From Filimonas lacunae (GTDB taxonomy: Bacteria; Bacteroidota; Bacteroidia; Chitinophagales; Chitinophagaceae), in assembly GCF_002355595.1 (NCBI RefSeq), contig NZ_AP017422.1:4836001-4900000 (forward strand): a stretch of 64,000 nt of DNA. The letters are read 5' to 3'. A program made the position numbers and the translations under genes. The notes under the pieces were generated by a model. The model ran no database searches, was not told the DNA's origin, and worked only from the letters and a program-made list of their open reading frames with translations. Positions 55,702 to 64,000 of the stretch are shown in pieces. Position 1 is the first letter of the stretch. Each line of letters opens with the position of its first letter.

Positions 55702-56411
55702 ATGTGCCCGGCTTAATGGCCGTGCATTTATACCCGCACCTGACCAACACAGCTACTGTGTTTCCTAAACTGGTAAGCGATGTGCTGCCACCCGCCATAG
55801 CAGGCTTTATTGCCGCCATTGTATTTGGTGGCGCACTCAGCACCTTTAACGCAGGGCTCAACAGCCTGGGTACCTTGTTTGTGGTAAACCTGTACCAACC
55901 CTGGCTGGAACACCGCCACAAACCTTTCCACGAAAAGAAAGTAGTTAAAGCAGGCAGACTGTTTCAACTACTGGTGATTATATGGGCCGTATGTTTTTCG
56001 CCTTTTATCATGTATTTCAGCGGCGGCTTTTATAACTACCTGCAAAAAGCATCCAGCTTTTTCAGCGTACCGGTATTCACCATTATGGCAGTGGGTTTTG
56101 TAACCAAACGCACGCCGCCCATAGCCGCCAAAGCAGGATTATTATTTTTTGTGGTAAGCTATGTACTTACCCAGTTTGTTTTTACCACCAGTCTGCACTA
56201 TCTGCATGTGCTGGCCATATTATTCGTGATTACTGTAGCCGGTATGCTACTGATAGGCAGGCTGTACCCCATGCCCCGGCCGTTTCAGCTGCAAACCACT
56301 ACCACCATTAACGTGCAGCCCTGGAAAAACCGCTACTGGTATTTTGGCGCATTACTGATAGCCATGATACTGATGTTTGTGCTGTTTTCTCCTTTGGGAC
56401 TTGCCGCATAA
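55578..56411 (+). pseudogene. C-terminal half of a sodium:solute symporter (SSS family)
   Basis: In the frame that includes ATG 55593 the sequence begins [20 protein letters not shown], the cytoplasmic loop normally found about 270 residues into SglT-like symporters. It is followed by about seven transmembrane helices (VFGGALSTFNAGLNSLGTLF is a core signature) to the natural stop. The N-terminal half with the sodium and first substrate sites is gone. The join to GH95 lies near 55572-55578. An ATG at 55593 could start a 272-residue fragment, but it would not transport. In PULs these symporters import released monosaccharide across the inner membrane. Confidence 0.85.
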
Positions 56412-56482
56412 CGATTGCCTGAAACTCGTGAAAAGAATAACAATGAACTCAACAAGATTAATGATTAAATAAAAAAATACAG

Positions 56483-58639
56483 ATGAAACGATTGAGGTTA
56501 TATAGCGGCCTGTTACTGGCAGCATTATGTGTAAAGCTATCTGTATTTGCACAACAGCAAATTGATATCCAAACCAGCCATACCAGCCTGGTGTTTACAG
56601 TTGCACCAGACCACAAGCTATATCAAAGCTATCTGGGTAAAAAACTAAGTAACACTACCACCGGCGCCGCCAACAGCACCCAGTTTGAAAGCTATGCACC
56701 GGGTGGCGGCAGTTACCTGTTCGAGCCTGCCATACGCATGGTACATACAGATGGCAATCCATCGCTTGACCTGCGCGTAGCCAATGTGCAAACCACTCAT
56801 CCCGACAAAAACAATACGGTTACCTGTATTGTATTAAAAGATTCCGTATACCCGGTTACCGTACAGTTATTCATCTCTGCTTACGAAAAGGAAGACGTGA
56901 TTCAATCGTGGACAGTAATCAGCCACCAGGAAAAGAAGCCGGTGCGTCTTACTCACTTTGCATCGTCTATGCTACACTTCCAGGCCACCAATTACTGGCT
57001 TACGCATTTTCATGGCGACTGGGCAGAAGAGATGCATGAAGAAGAAAACAAGCTTACCAGCGGTATTAAGATCATAGACAGCAAACTGGGCAGCCGTGCC
57101 CATATGTACCAGACACCCGCCTTTTTGTTATCACTCAACGATAAAGCCACCGAAACCGAAGGCGAGTTAGTGGCCGGCACCCTGGCATGGTCGGGCAATT
57201 TTCAGTTCCTGTTTGAAATGGACGAAAAGAACCAGCTGCATGTGTTATCAGGCATGAACCCCTACGCATCGGACTACGAACTCGAAGCCAATAAAACCTT
57301 TACCACTCCTGCGTTTATATTCACTTACAGTAACCAGGGCAAAGGACAAGCCAGCCGCAACCTGCATAGCTGGGCACGCAACTACGGCGTACTCAACGGC
57401 AAAGGCAGCCGCTATACTTTGCTCAATAACTGGGAAGCCACACAATTCGATTTCAACGAACAAAAGCTAAGCGGTTTGTTTAAAGAAGCCAGCCTGCTGG
57501 GTACCGACCTGTTTTTGCTGGATGATGGCTGGTTTGCCAACAAGTATCCACGCAACGACGACCACGCAGGCCTGGGCGATTGGCAGGAGAACAAACAAAA
57601 GCTACCCAGCGGCCTTGGCTACCTGGTAAAAGAAGCGGCGGCCAATGGCGTAAAGTTTGGCATTTGGCTGGAACCGGAAATGCTGAATCCGAAAAGCGAG
57701 CTGTACGAAAAGCATCCTGACTGGGTTTTAAAACTGCCTAACCGCCAGGAACACTATTACCGCAATCAGCTGGTGCTGGACATCATCAACCCCGCCGTGC
57801 AACAATTCGTGTACAACATAGTAGATGAAATACTGTCTAAAAACCAGGGCATTGCTTATATCAAGTGGGATTGTAACCGTATGATGACGAATACCTATTC
57901 CCCTTTCCTGCGCGACAAGCAATCGCATGTATACATTGAGTACGTACGCAGCCTGTATGCCATACTGGAAAAACTACGGGTAAAATACCCCACCTTGCCC
58001 ATGATGCTGTGTAGTGGCGGCGGCGGTCGCACCGATTATGGAGCTTTAAAATACTTCACCGAGTTCTGGCCCAGCGACAACACCGATCCTTTCGAGCGCG
58101 TGTTTATACAATGGGGCTTCTCCTATTTCTTCCCGGCCAACACCATCGCCTGCCATGTTACCTCATGGGGCAGGCAGTCGTTAAAATACCGTACCGATGT
58201 AGCCATGATGGGCCGCCTGGGTTATGATATAGATGTGGCCCGCATGTCAGAAAAAGATCTGCAATTCAGCCAGCAGGCCGTAAAGAATTACAAACAATTA
58301 AGCAACACCATCTGGCAGGGTAACCAATACCGTTTGATAAACCCCAACCAGGAAGAACGTGCAGCAGTGATGTATGTAGAAGAAGATAAAAAGAAAGCCG
58401 TATTGTTCTCTTACACCCTGCACCCACGCTACGGCACTAACTGGACGCCGGTAAAATTACAGGGATTAGATGCGGCTAAATTGTATACCGTAAAAGAAAC
58501 CAACCTGTATCCCGGCACCCATTCCGAGCTGGCAGAGAACAACAAACAATTCACCGGCGAATACCTGATGAATATTGGCCTGAACGTTTCCAGCAGCAAC
58601 CAGTTAACCAGTGCAGTAGTAGAAATCATTGTAGAATAA
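56483..58639 (+). CDS. GH36 alpha-galactosidase, secreted
   Basis: 718 residues with a signal peptide (LCVKLSVFAQ). N-terminal beta-supersandwich, then the barrel with LFLLDDGWFANKYPRNDDHAGLGDW, FGIWLEPEMLNPKSEL, the nucleophile Asp in YIKWDCNRMM (about residue 463), CSGGGGRTDYGALKYF and the acid/base Asp in WPSDNTDPFER (about 532), and C-terminal Greek-key domain. It is a retaining enzyme that hydrolyses terminal alpha-galactose. Fifth enzyme-type gene of PUL 2; 72 nt after the symporter remnant and 6 nt before the next gene. Confidence 0.94.
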   Translation: MKRLRLYSGLLLAALCVKLSVFAQQQIDIQTSHTSLVFTVAPDHKLYQSYLGKKLSNTTTGAANSTQFESYAPGGGSYLFEPAIRMVHTDGNPSLDLRVANVQTTHPDKNNTVTCIVLKDSVYPVTVQLFISAYEKEDVIQSWTVISHQEKKPVRLTHFASSMLHFQATNYWLTHFHGDWAEEMHEEENKLTSGIKIIDSKLGSRAHMYQTPAFLLSLNDKATETEGELVAGTLAWSGNFQFLFEMDEKNQLHVLSGMNPYASDYELEANKTFTTPAFIFTYSNQGKGQASRNLHSWARNYGVLNGKGSRYTLLNNWEATQFDFNEQKLSGLFKEASLLGTDLFLLDDGWFANKYPRNDDHAGLGDWQENKQKLPSGLGYLVKEAAANGVKFGIWLEPEMLNPKSELYEKHPDWVLKLPNRQEHYYRNQLVLDIINPAVQQFVYNIVDEILSKNQGIAYIKWDCNRMMTNTYSPFLRDKQSHVYIEYVRSLYAILEKLRVKYPTLPMMLCSGGGGRTDYGALKYFTEFWPSDNTDPFERVFIQWGFSYFFPANTIACHVTSWGRQSLKYRTDVAMMGRLGYDIDVARMSEKDLQFSQQAVKNYKQLSNTIWQGNQYRLINPNQEERAAVMYVEEDKKKAVLFSYTLHPRYGTNWTPVKLQGLDAAKLYTVKETNLYPGTHSELAENNKQFTGEYLMNIGLNVSSSNQLTSAVVEIIVE

Positions 58640-58645
58640 TCACTT

Positions 58646-60706
58646 ATGCCCATACGTATGAAATATTTTTTTTTATTACTGGTGTCCGGCACCGGCATGC
58701 TAATATCCACTTCTTGCCAGGCCCGCCCCAAAAGCACAGACACCCTTAACATCCCTTTCGGCGCCCGGGGCCGTATCATCTATCATTTGCAGCAGGGCAC
58801 CTATTCCGTGCTGCAAAATGAGATAGCCACCGTACATAATGCTTATGCGCTGTGCCAGAGCAGGCAGCAGGATTACGACTCCCGTAACCCCGGCACACAC
58901 ACCTATACCCAAACAACCGCCAGCACACCTGCTGGTAAAGCCACCGTGTATACCATTACACACCAAAGCAATAACGGGCAGTTACAGCAACTGTTTTACA
59001 TCTACCCCCATCAAAACTATTTCATCACCCAGGTGCGTGTTAAAAGCGAACAAACAGGCTGTAATAAGATCTCACCTATGGTAGCTGCCGTCGTAGACCT
59101 TCCCGGCAAAGGCAATCATCCCTATGCTTTGCAGGTACCTTTTGATAATGATATGTGGGCCCGCTATCATGCACAGGAACTGGGCAACAGCAGCTTTACC
59201 AGCAGCGAAGTAACCGCACTATATAACAACGACACGTATGCAGGTATAGTGCTGGGATCACTGGAGCAGGATGTATGGAAATCAGGCATCGGCTTTTCTA
59301 CCGGTAACGAAACAAAGCCCCCTTCGATGATACTCTATGCCGGCCTGGCCGACTCCATTATCACTCACGACCGTTGTGAACATGGTGCTGTGTTACCTCA
59401 AAACGGTTACTGTACTTCACCCAAAATGATGGTGGGCTTTTTTGACGACTGGCGCAATGGCATGGAAACCTATGCACGCCTGCACCTGAAATACGAACCA
59501 CGCATAGTGTTTAGCTGGAACCAGGCCACCCCTATGGGCTGGAACAGCTGGGGCGCTATACAGGATAAGATCAGCTACAACAAAGCCGCCGCTGTAACCC
59601 GCTTTTTCGTGGACAGCTGCCAGGCTTTCCGCAATGCAGACAACAGCCTGTTCATTGACCTGGACTCATTCTGGGATAACATGGTAGAAGGTGGCCTAGA
59701 CGGCAACACTAATAAGCTACAGCAGTTTGTAGCCTATTGTAAAAAGAACGGTTTTAAACCCGGCATTTACTGGGGGCCGTTTACCGACTGGGGCAAGTAC
59801 GATCGCGCCATAGAAGGCTCCTCCTTTCAATACCAGCAAACCTGGACACAACAGAATGGCAAATTTGTAGACACCGATGGTGGTCGCGCTATGGACCCCA
59901 CCCATCCCGGAACACGCGACAGAGTACGCTACACCCTATCCCACCTGGTAAAGCTGGGCTTCCAGATGATTAAGATCGATTTTTTATCACATGGAGCTAT
60001 CGAAGGCGACTATTTCTACGACCCTACCGTTACCACCGGCATGCAAGCCTACCGCAAGGGTATGGAACTGGTAGACAGTGTATTGGATGGTAAAATGCTG
60101 GTATACGCCGCTATATCGCCCAACATTGCCACAGCCCGCTATGTACACATGCGCCGTATTGCCTGCGATGCTTTCAGCGCTATTGACAATACCGAGTACA
60201 CTTTAAACAGCACCGGCTATGGCTGGTGGCAAAACCAGCTGTATAACTATATAGATGCCGATCATGTTGTTTTTGGCACTGCCCCCGACAATATGAACCG
60301 TGCCCGCCTGGCTTCCTCGCTGGTTACAGGCACGCTCACTACCGGTGATGATTTTTCATCAAAAGGCAAATGGACCAGCATGGCCCTGCAATTGCTGCAG
60401 AACAAAGCACTGCTTACTATCGCTAAAAACGGGAAAAGCTTTCGCCCGGTTGACGCCAACACCGGCAATAAAGGAGTGAATGTGTTTACACAGGAAATAA
60501 ACGGACAACGCTATATTGCCGTGTTTAACTACACCGATAAAGAACAGGAGTACCACATTCCTCTTCAACGTGCAGGCGTTCTCTCCAAAACACCACAGCA
60601 GGCAACGGAACTGTTTAGCAACAGCCCTATACCACTTAACAATAATAGCTTACAGGTAACAATACCAGCCAGTGATGCGGTAATATACCGGCTGAATAAA
60701 CTATAA
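58646..60706 (+). CDS. Clan GH-D glycosidase, GH27-like alpha-galactosidase lipoprotein
   Basis: 686 residues. The lipobox lies in MLISTSCQA; a start at ATG 58658 (MKYFFLLLVSG) is equally possible. An N-terminal beta domain of about 280 residues precedes a barrel opening with TPMGWNSWGAIQDK, the classical GH27 signature, with the presumed nucleophile Asp in MIKIDFLSHG (about 443) and an acid/base candidate Asp in IACDAFSAIDNTEY. The long N-terminal domain is unlike plain GH27 and nearer GH36-like or unassigned GH-D members, so linkage is uncertain; alpha-galactose is likeliest. Its last 6 bp overlap the convergent regulator gene. Confidence 0.8.
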   Translation: MPIRMKYFFLLLVSGTGMLISTSCQARPKSTDTLNIPFGARGRIIYHLQQGTYSVLQNEIATVHNAYALCQSRQQDYDSRNPGTHTYTQTTASTPAGKATVYTITHQSNNGQLQQLFYIYPHQNYFITQVRVKSEQTGCNKISPMVAAVVDLPGKGNHPYALQVPFDNDMWARYHAQELGNSSFTSSEVTALYNNDTYAGIVLGSLEQDVWKSGIGFSTGNETKPPSMILYAGLADSIITHDRCEHGAVLPQNGYCTSPKMMVGFFDDWRNGMETYARLHLKYEPRIVFSWNQATPMGWNSWGAIQDKISYNKAAAVTRFFVDSCQAFRNADNSLFIDLDSFWDNMVEGGLDGNTNKLQQFVAYCKKNGFKPGIYWGPFTDWGKYDRAIEGSSFQYQQTWTQQNGKFVDTDGGRAMDPTHPGTRDRVRYTLSHLVKLGFQMIKIDFLSHGAIEGDYFYDPTVTTGMQAYRKGMELVDSVLDGKMLVYAAISPNIATARYVHMRRIACDAFSAIDNTEYTLNSTGYGWWQNQLYNYIDADHVVFGTAPDNMNRARLASSLVTGTLTTGDDFSSKGKWTSMALQLLQNKALLTIAKNGKSFRPVDANTGNKGVNVFTQEINGQRYIAVFNYTDKEQEYHIPLQRAGVLSKTPQQATELFSNSPIPLNNNSLQVTIPASDAVIYRLNKL

Positions 60707-61717
60707 CGAATTTCTTCTGATTAAAACGGTAGGTATAATCTCTTGTATCTTTTCGCGGTGCAGCACAAATTCTGCCGCTCGTTCTGCCATCAGGGTAAAA
60801 TCGGTAGAATACGTGGTGATGCCATCGCAGATGATCTCTTTTACCAGGTCATCGTTATGAGAGAGGATACCTACCTCTTTTCCCAGCTTCAGGCCTTTGG
60901 CCATACAATCTTTCAGCATAGCCCACAGCTCACTGTTGTTGATGGTAAAATACACATACCCTTTTTCAATAGTACCGGGTATGTACTCCGATTTAATAGT
61001 GCTGTTGATCTTATACTGCTTTATAAACTTCTTATAAGCATTGAGTATTTCAATAGGCGTATCTGAACTGGGCCTGTGGTAGTATATCATGCCCTTATAT
61101 TGCTGAATGGTGCTGCTCAACTCTTTAAAAGCTGCATAAGACGACTTTTCAAATTCCTGCGCCACATAAGAGAACTCACCTTCCAACGGCTCGTAACGGT
61201 CTATCATCAGGAATTTAGACATAGGCAGCGTGCCTAAAATTTCGGACGTTTTCTTATGTGGTATAGGCGCTACCACATACATGCCATACTTACCCCGCAC
61301 ATTAGAGATAATACTCTCAAATACATCCATATTATTGTGATGAAAAAACACATCTATATGCACGCCCTTACCCAGCTTATCGCGTAAGGTTTTATAAAAT
61401 ACTTCCTGGAAGCTGTCAAAAGCAAAGATGATCAGCGCCAGGCGCAAATTCTGTTCGGTATCTTCATTGGCTACATAAAACCCCACGCGGTTTTTACTTT
61501 CTACAATGCCGCGGCTGGTAAGCTCTTTATAACTTTTAGCAATGGTTTCCCGGGCAAAACCCAACTCTTTAATCAGGCTGTTTACCGAAGGCAGCATATC
61601 ACCCTGCGAAAGAATTTTATCATTAATAGCATTGATAATACCCTGTACAAGTTGTTCGTGTTTAGATAAGCCGTTTATACTTTCCAGCTGACGTATCTCC
61701 TGGTACACATCCCGCAT
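60701..61717 (-). CDS. GntR-family regulator with LacI-like sensor domain
   Basis: 338 residues. Residues about 8-85 are a GntR winged helix (KHEQLVQGIINAINDKILSQ, GDMLPSVNSLIKELGFARET, GIVESKNRVGFYV). The rest is a periplasmic-binding-protein-like sugar sensor (LALIIFAFDSFQEVFYKTL, YGMYVVAPIPH, VGILSHNDDLVKEIICDGI, TTYSTDF). This AraR-like plan is typical of carbohydrate regulators. The gene is convergent with the PUL 2 enzymes and carries almost the same operator as the PUL 2 promoter, so autoregulation plus PUL control is likely. Confidence 0.9.
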   Translation of the reverse strand: MRDVYQEIRQLESINGLSKHEQLVQGIINAINDKILSQGDMLPSVNSLIKELGFARETIAKSYKELTSRGIVESKNRVGFYVANEDTEQNLRLALIIFAFDSFQEVFYKTLRDKLGKGVHIDVFFHHNNMDVFESIISNVRGKYGMYVVAPIPHKKTSEILGTLPMSKFLMIDRYEPLEGEFSYVAQEFEKSSYAAFKELSSTIQQYKGMIYYHRPSSDTPIEILNAYKKFIKQYKINSTIKSEYIPGTIEKGYVYFTINNSELWAMLKDCMAKGLKLGKEVGILSHNDDLVKEIICDGITTYSTDFTLMAERAAEFVLHREKIQEIIPTVLIRRNSL

Positions 61718-61814
61718 AAATAATCAGTAGTTTTTCAATTGTTTACAAACACATGCTGCTTTCTCACATCTGCACCGGTTAACATCTTAAAAGCGTAAGA
61801 CGGGAAAGACAGCA

Positions 61815-61845
61815 ACCTATCCTATTCTATACTACTACAAATATA
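61815..61845 (-). promoter_or_regulatory. Promoter -7 element and operator of the GntR regulator gene
   Basis: Minus strand: TATATTTG (61845-61838), three bases TAG, then TAGTATAGAA (61834-61825) and TAGGATAGGT (61824-61815). The first decamer equals both decamers at PUL 2 and the second differs at two positions. The leader to the ATG at 61717 is about 110 nt. A -33 match is poor (TTTT only). Confidence 0.72.
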
Positions 61846-61936
61846 TCCTTTTTATAGGAGATAGTTAAAAACCACTATTATTTAGCAAAATCTTACCGCA
61901 TGAAAATGATGGTTAGTCTGGCGTTGTTATACTTTC

Positions 61937-62380
61937 TCAGGCTTTGCCCGCTTTCATAAAACGTTGCAACTGCCCGATATTGTTTTGAATGGCTTTATGA
62001 GTAAGGTTATTGCCTGTATCCTGCACGCTGTTGTCATGCGCAAGTGATGCCTGCTTACGCTGCAACGGATGTACCACTTCAAATGGCAGAGAATCTGCCA
62101 CGGGCATCCCAGGCGAAATATCAACCCCAGGCGCATAAGCAGCAGCCCCTATGGCTCCTGAAGCCGCAGCCGCTTCCGCTCCCACGTGTGCCTGAATATG
62201 ACTGACATCATGCCTGCCAAATGATTGCTGTATGCGATCATAATGAGGCAAGCGCCCCCCTGTCTCCTTTTCTTCCTCCTTCGCTATTTTCCTTTGTAAC
62301 AGTAAAGTAGGGTTGGCAGAATAGCCCGCATGTGCAGGTGTATTTGTAGTATCGGGTTGTTTTTGCAGAGCAACTTTCAT
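61937..62380 (-). CDS. DUF4157-like protein with degenerate HExxH motif
   Basis: 147 residues from ATG 62380; the frame is open further upstream, but LQKQPDTTNTPAH after this Met resembles the usual start of such proteins. Residues about 45-112 follow the DUF4157 pattern: GGRLPHYDRIQQSFGRHDVS, then HIQAHVGAEAAAASGAIGAAAYAPG, then LPFEVVHPLQRKQ. The last piece aligns position by position with LAHELTHVVQQRQ, but the first zinc His is Phe100, giving FEVVH. The family, common near extracellular contractile injection systems, is normally metallopeptidase-like. This copy is short and probably not catalytic. No injection-system genes are in the window. Confidence 0.75.
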   Translation of the reverse strand: MKVALQKQPDTTNTPAHAGYSANPTLLLQRKIAKEEEKETGGRLPHYDRIQQSFGRHDVSHIQAHVGAEAAAASGAIGAAAYAPGVDISPGMPVADSLPFEVVHPLQRKQASLAHDNSVQDTGNNLTHKAIQNNIGQLQRFMKAGKA

Positions 62381-62527
62381 GATGCAGCTATTTATAAAAG
62401 GAAACCTGTTAAATATACAAACATATTTATTCCCTCTCCTTGTAGTAAGCAATTCTGCCAGCATTTGCTCCAAAACATCCAAAGTTGTTGCATATTGCGC
62501 CCTGAAAAACAGGTAATAATCCTTACT

Positions 62528-64000
62528 ATGAGTGAACCCAAAAAGAACAACCCCCTGAAAAATGCGCGCGTAATGCCGCTGGAAGAAGCTATTAAAACCT
62601 ACCAGCTACCACAGGCAGGCGACCACCTGTATGATGGCATGGAAAATAACATTTACGTTTTTGAAGCAGATGCTTTTTTCGATAAGCTGGACCTGGATGC
62701 GCTTTTTTATGATGCAAAACACAACGGAGCAATCTTCTTAGGCAACCTTACCGTTGAGGAATATATTTTTCAGCGCGAGCTGGACTATGGCCCTTTTACC
62801 TATGTAAAAGGAACCACTACCGCCAAAAACATATACCTGGGTGGCGGCCACACCCATTTGCATGGCAATGTAACCGTTACACAAAGTTTTCTTGCCGGCT
62901 CGTATAATCACGGGTACACCAGTGTAGATGGTACTATTGAAGCAGAAGTATTATTCTGCTACGATCATGGTTTTGAGTTTACCCCCTCCCGGTTAAAGAA
63001 AGGCTATTTTCTTACAGATATAGAGGATAACAATATCCCGGTTACAGAACCCAACATTGTACTCCAAAAGAAATACTGGGATAAAGAAGACCAACGCCTG
63101 TTGACAGACAAGTTGCTTGCGGCTATGAAAGCAGGCAAGTCGGTAATTGAATCCACCAAAAGCGTTCCCCCCTTAGTGAGCAGGTTGGAAAAAGCGAAAC
63201 AATCAAAAAACAAAAGGGCCGACCTTTCCAAACTACGATTGAAAGCCTTGCCCGCAGAGTTGCTACAGTGGGAAGACGTGCAACAGCTGAACCTCGCTTA
63301 TAATCCTATTACTACCATAGGCACCGAAATAACGCAATTGAAACAATTGAAGGTGCTGGAACTGGAATCGTGTGAGCTGGAAACATTCCCGGAAGCTATT
63401 ACGCAGTTAACTGAACTGGAGCAACTGGATCTCACCTTTAATCCACTCTCCGAACTTCCTTCCTCCTTTGCATCATTGCAACAGTTGAAAAAGCTGTACC
63501 TGGCCAATTGCATGTTTCAGCAACTGCCCGAAACGCTGTCACACCTGCCAAATCTGGAAGTGCTGAATGCCGATTTTCAAAGAGGAATAGCAGAACTGGA
63601 TATTAAAGAAGGCTTTTCACAGTTAAAAGAATTAACCCTGTTTGGCGATTTACAGGTAGCCTTACCCAAGCTGGAACGCTTGTCTATAAGCCTGAAAGCA
63701 ACACCGGCATTACCCGCCAGCATTACAGGTTGTAAAAAGCTAAAAAAGCTCGACATCAAATCTGCGCGTTATTTGAAAGGTTTCCCAGATGAGCTGGCTA
63801 ACTTAAAACAGCTGGATGAACTTTCCTTTTACCTGCACAATAAATTTGACAACATAGCAGTATTACAACAACTGCCCAAATTGAAAACCTTATTTGTTGC
63901 ATTTGACTACTGGGAACCTATCCCAGACACCTTTGCTCAATTACTGGAAATTCCGCAATGGTCGGTATTGTACATCAATGGCTTCTTTAAAGATGAAGCA
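62528..64000 (+). CDS. Leucine-rich-repeat protein (partial, C-terminus outside window)
   Basis: 491 codons open from ATG 62528 to the right edge. The N-terminal part (about 1-160) has short repeated strands (GAIFLGNLTVEEYIF, TTTAKNIYLGGGHTH, HGNVTVTQSFLAGSYN, SVDGTIEAEVLFCYDHG), resembling a small beta-helix. From about 235 come LRRs of about 23 residues (LRLKALPAELLQWEDVQQLNL, quoted in part; LEQLDLTFNPLSELPSSFASL; LKKLYLANCMFQQLPETLSHL) of the plant-like/SD22 type. No signal peptide. Probably a cytoplasmic protein-binding scaffold; role unknown. Confidence 0.85.
   Translation, partial: MSEPKKNNPLKNARVMPLEEAIKTYQLPQAGDHLYDGMENNIYVFEADAFFDKLDLDALFYDAKHNGAIFLGNLTVEEYIFQRELDYGPFTYVKGTTTAKNIYLGGGHTHLHGNVTVTQSFLAGSYNHGYTSVDGTIEAEVLFCYDHGFEFTPSRLKKGYFLTDIEDNNIPVTEPNIVLQKKYWDKEDQRLLTDKLLAAMKAGKSVIESTKSVPPLVSRLEKAKQSKNKRADLSKLRLKALPAELLQWEDVQQLNLAYNPITTIGTEITQLKQLKVLELESCELETFPEAITQLTELEQLDLTFNPLSELPSSFASLQQLKKLYLANCMFQQLPETLSHLPNLEVLNADFQRGIAELDIKEGFSQLKELTLFGDLQVALPKLERLSISLKATPALPASITGCKKLKKLDIKSARYLKGFPDELANLKQLDELSFYLHNKFDNIAVLQQLPKLKTLFVAFDYWEPIPDTFAQLLEIPQWSVLYINGFFKDEA

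Noticed and set aside
53269..56411. A genuine GH95-transporter fusion protein
   Set aside because: The two frames differ, and the GH95 frame stops at 55701 after an out-of-frame tail; no membrane protein is fused.
61937..62482. Longer N-terminus of the DUF4157-like protein from 62482
   Set aside because: The extra 34 residues are Cys/aromatic-rich with no family likeness, while MKVALQKQPD fits the family's usual start.

Overview
The window looks like a chromosome segment of a soil or rhizosphere Bacteroidota, most likely Chitinophagaceae or a close relative. This rests on two SusC/SusD glycan-uptake loci with glycoside hydrolases, an ECF sigma/FecR pair carrying a DUF4974-like end, Bacteroidota-type promoters (TTTG about 18-21 bp before TAnnTTTG), many signal-peptide and lipoprotein genes, and MacB/FtsX permeases of the Bacteroidota type. 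The taxon is inferred from gene content; no 16S gene is present.

Region by region: (1) 1-12774, minus strand: the N-terminal 4258 residues of one giant secreted protein, still open at the left edge. It has two discoidin domains, then two passes of a cassette (Calx-beta pair, propeller-like domain, carbohydrate-binding-like domain, Ig/PKD-like domains, 82-residue repeats). The second pass ends in more than 20 repeats with an exact 246-bp period. (2) 13-17.5 kb: gluQRS, an FtsX-type permease, a 2OG-Fe(II) oxygenase and tRNA-Asp(GTC), which is the substrate family of GluQRS. (3) 17.5-19.1 kb: a gene-poor stretch with two arrays of 21-bp palindromic units and gene remnants. (4) 19.1-31.4 kb, minus strand: PUL 1, comprising ECF sigma, FecR, SusC, SusD, a GH92 alpha-mannosidase and a GH2 beta-galactosidase. 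(5) 31.5-41.8 kb: accessory and housekeeping genes, including a poly-Ser lipoprotein, an alkA-like/ogt alkylation-repair pair, higBA, a secreted VOC protein, two duplicated small HTH genes, a divergent hxlR/azoR pair, a third 21-bp array, a GT39-like membrane glycosyltransferase and a dodecin with an acidic tail. (6) 42-61.7 kb: PUL 2, comprising SusC, SusD, two discoidin-ended lipoproteins, an SGNH-GH92 fusion, GH95, the C-terminal half of a sodium:solute symporter, GH36 and a GH27-like enzyme, with a convergent GntR-type regulator. (7) 61.9-64 kb: a DUF4157-like protein with a broken HExxH motif, and a leucine-rich-repeat protein that runs off the right edge.

Working together: both PULs are built to bind glycan at the surface (SusD and discoidin lipoproteins), import it (SusC) and trim terminal alpha-mannose (GH92). 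PUL 1 adds beta-galactosidase; PUL 2 adds alpha-fucosidase, alpha-galactosidases and probably de-esterification. A decorated, mannose-containing glycan is a plausible target for both, but this is inference. PUL 1 seems to be switched by the sigma/anti-sigma pair. PUL 2 appears to be controlled by the GntR protein, because nearly the same TAGTATAGAA-type site follows the -7 element of both the PUL and the regulator gene.

Most unusual items: three separate 21-bp-period arrays of different palindromic units; the 246-bp repeat giant; a probable deletion fusing GH95 out of frame to half a symporter; the DUF4157 protein with FExxH in place of HExxH; and the shared PUL 2/regulator operator.
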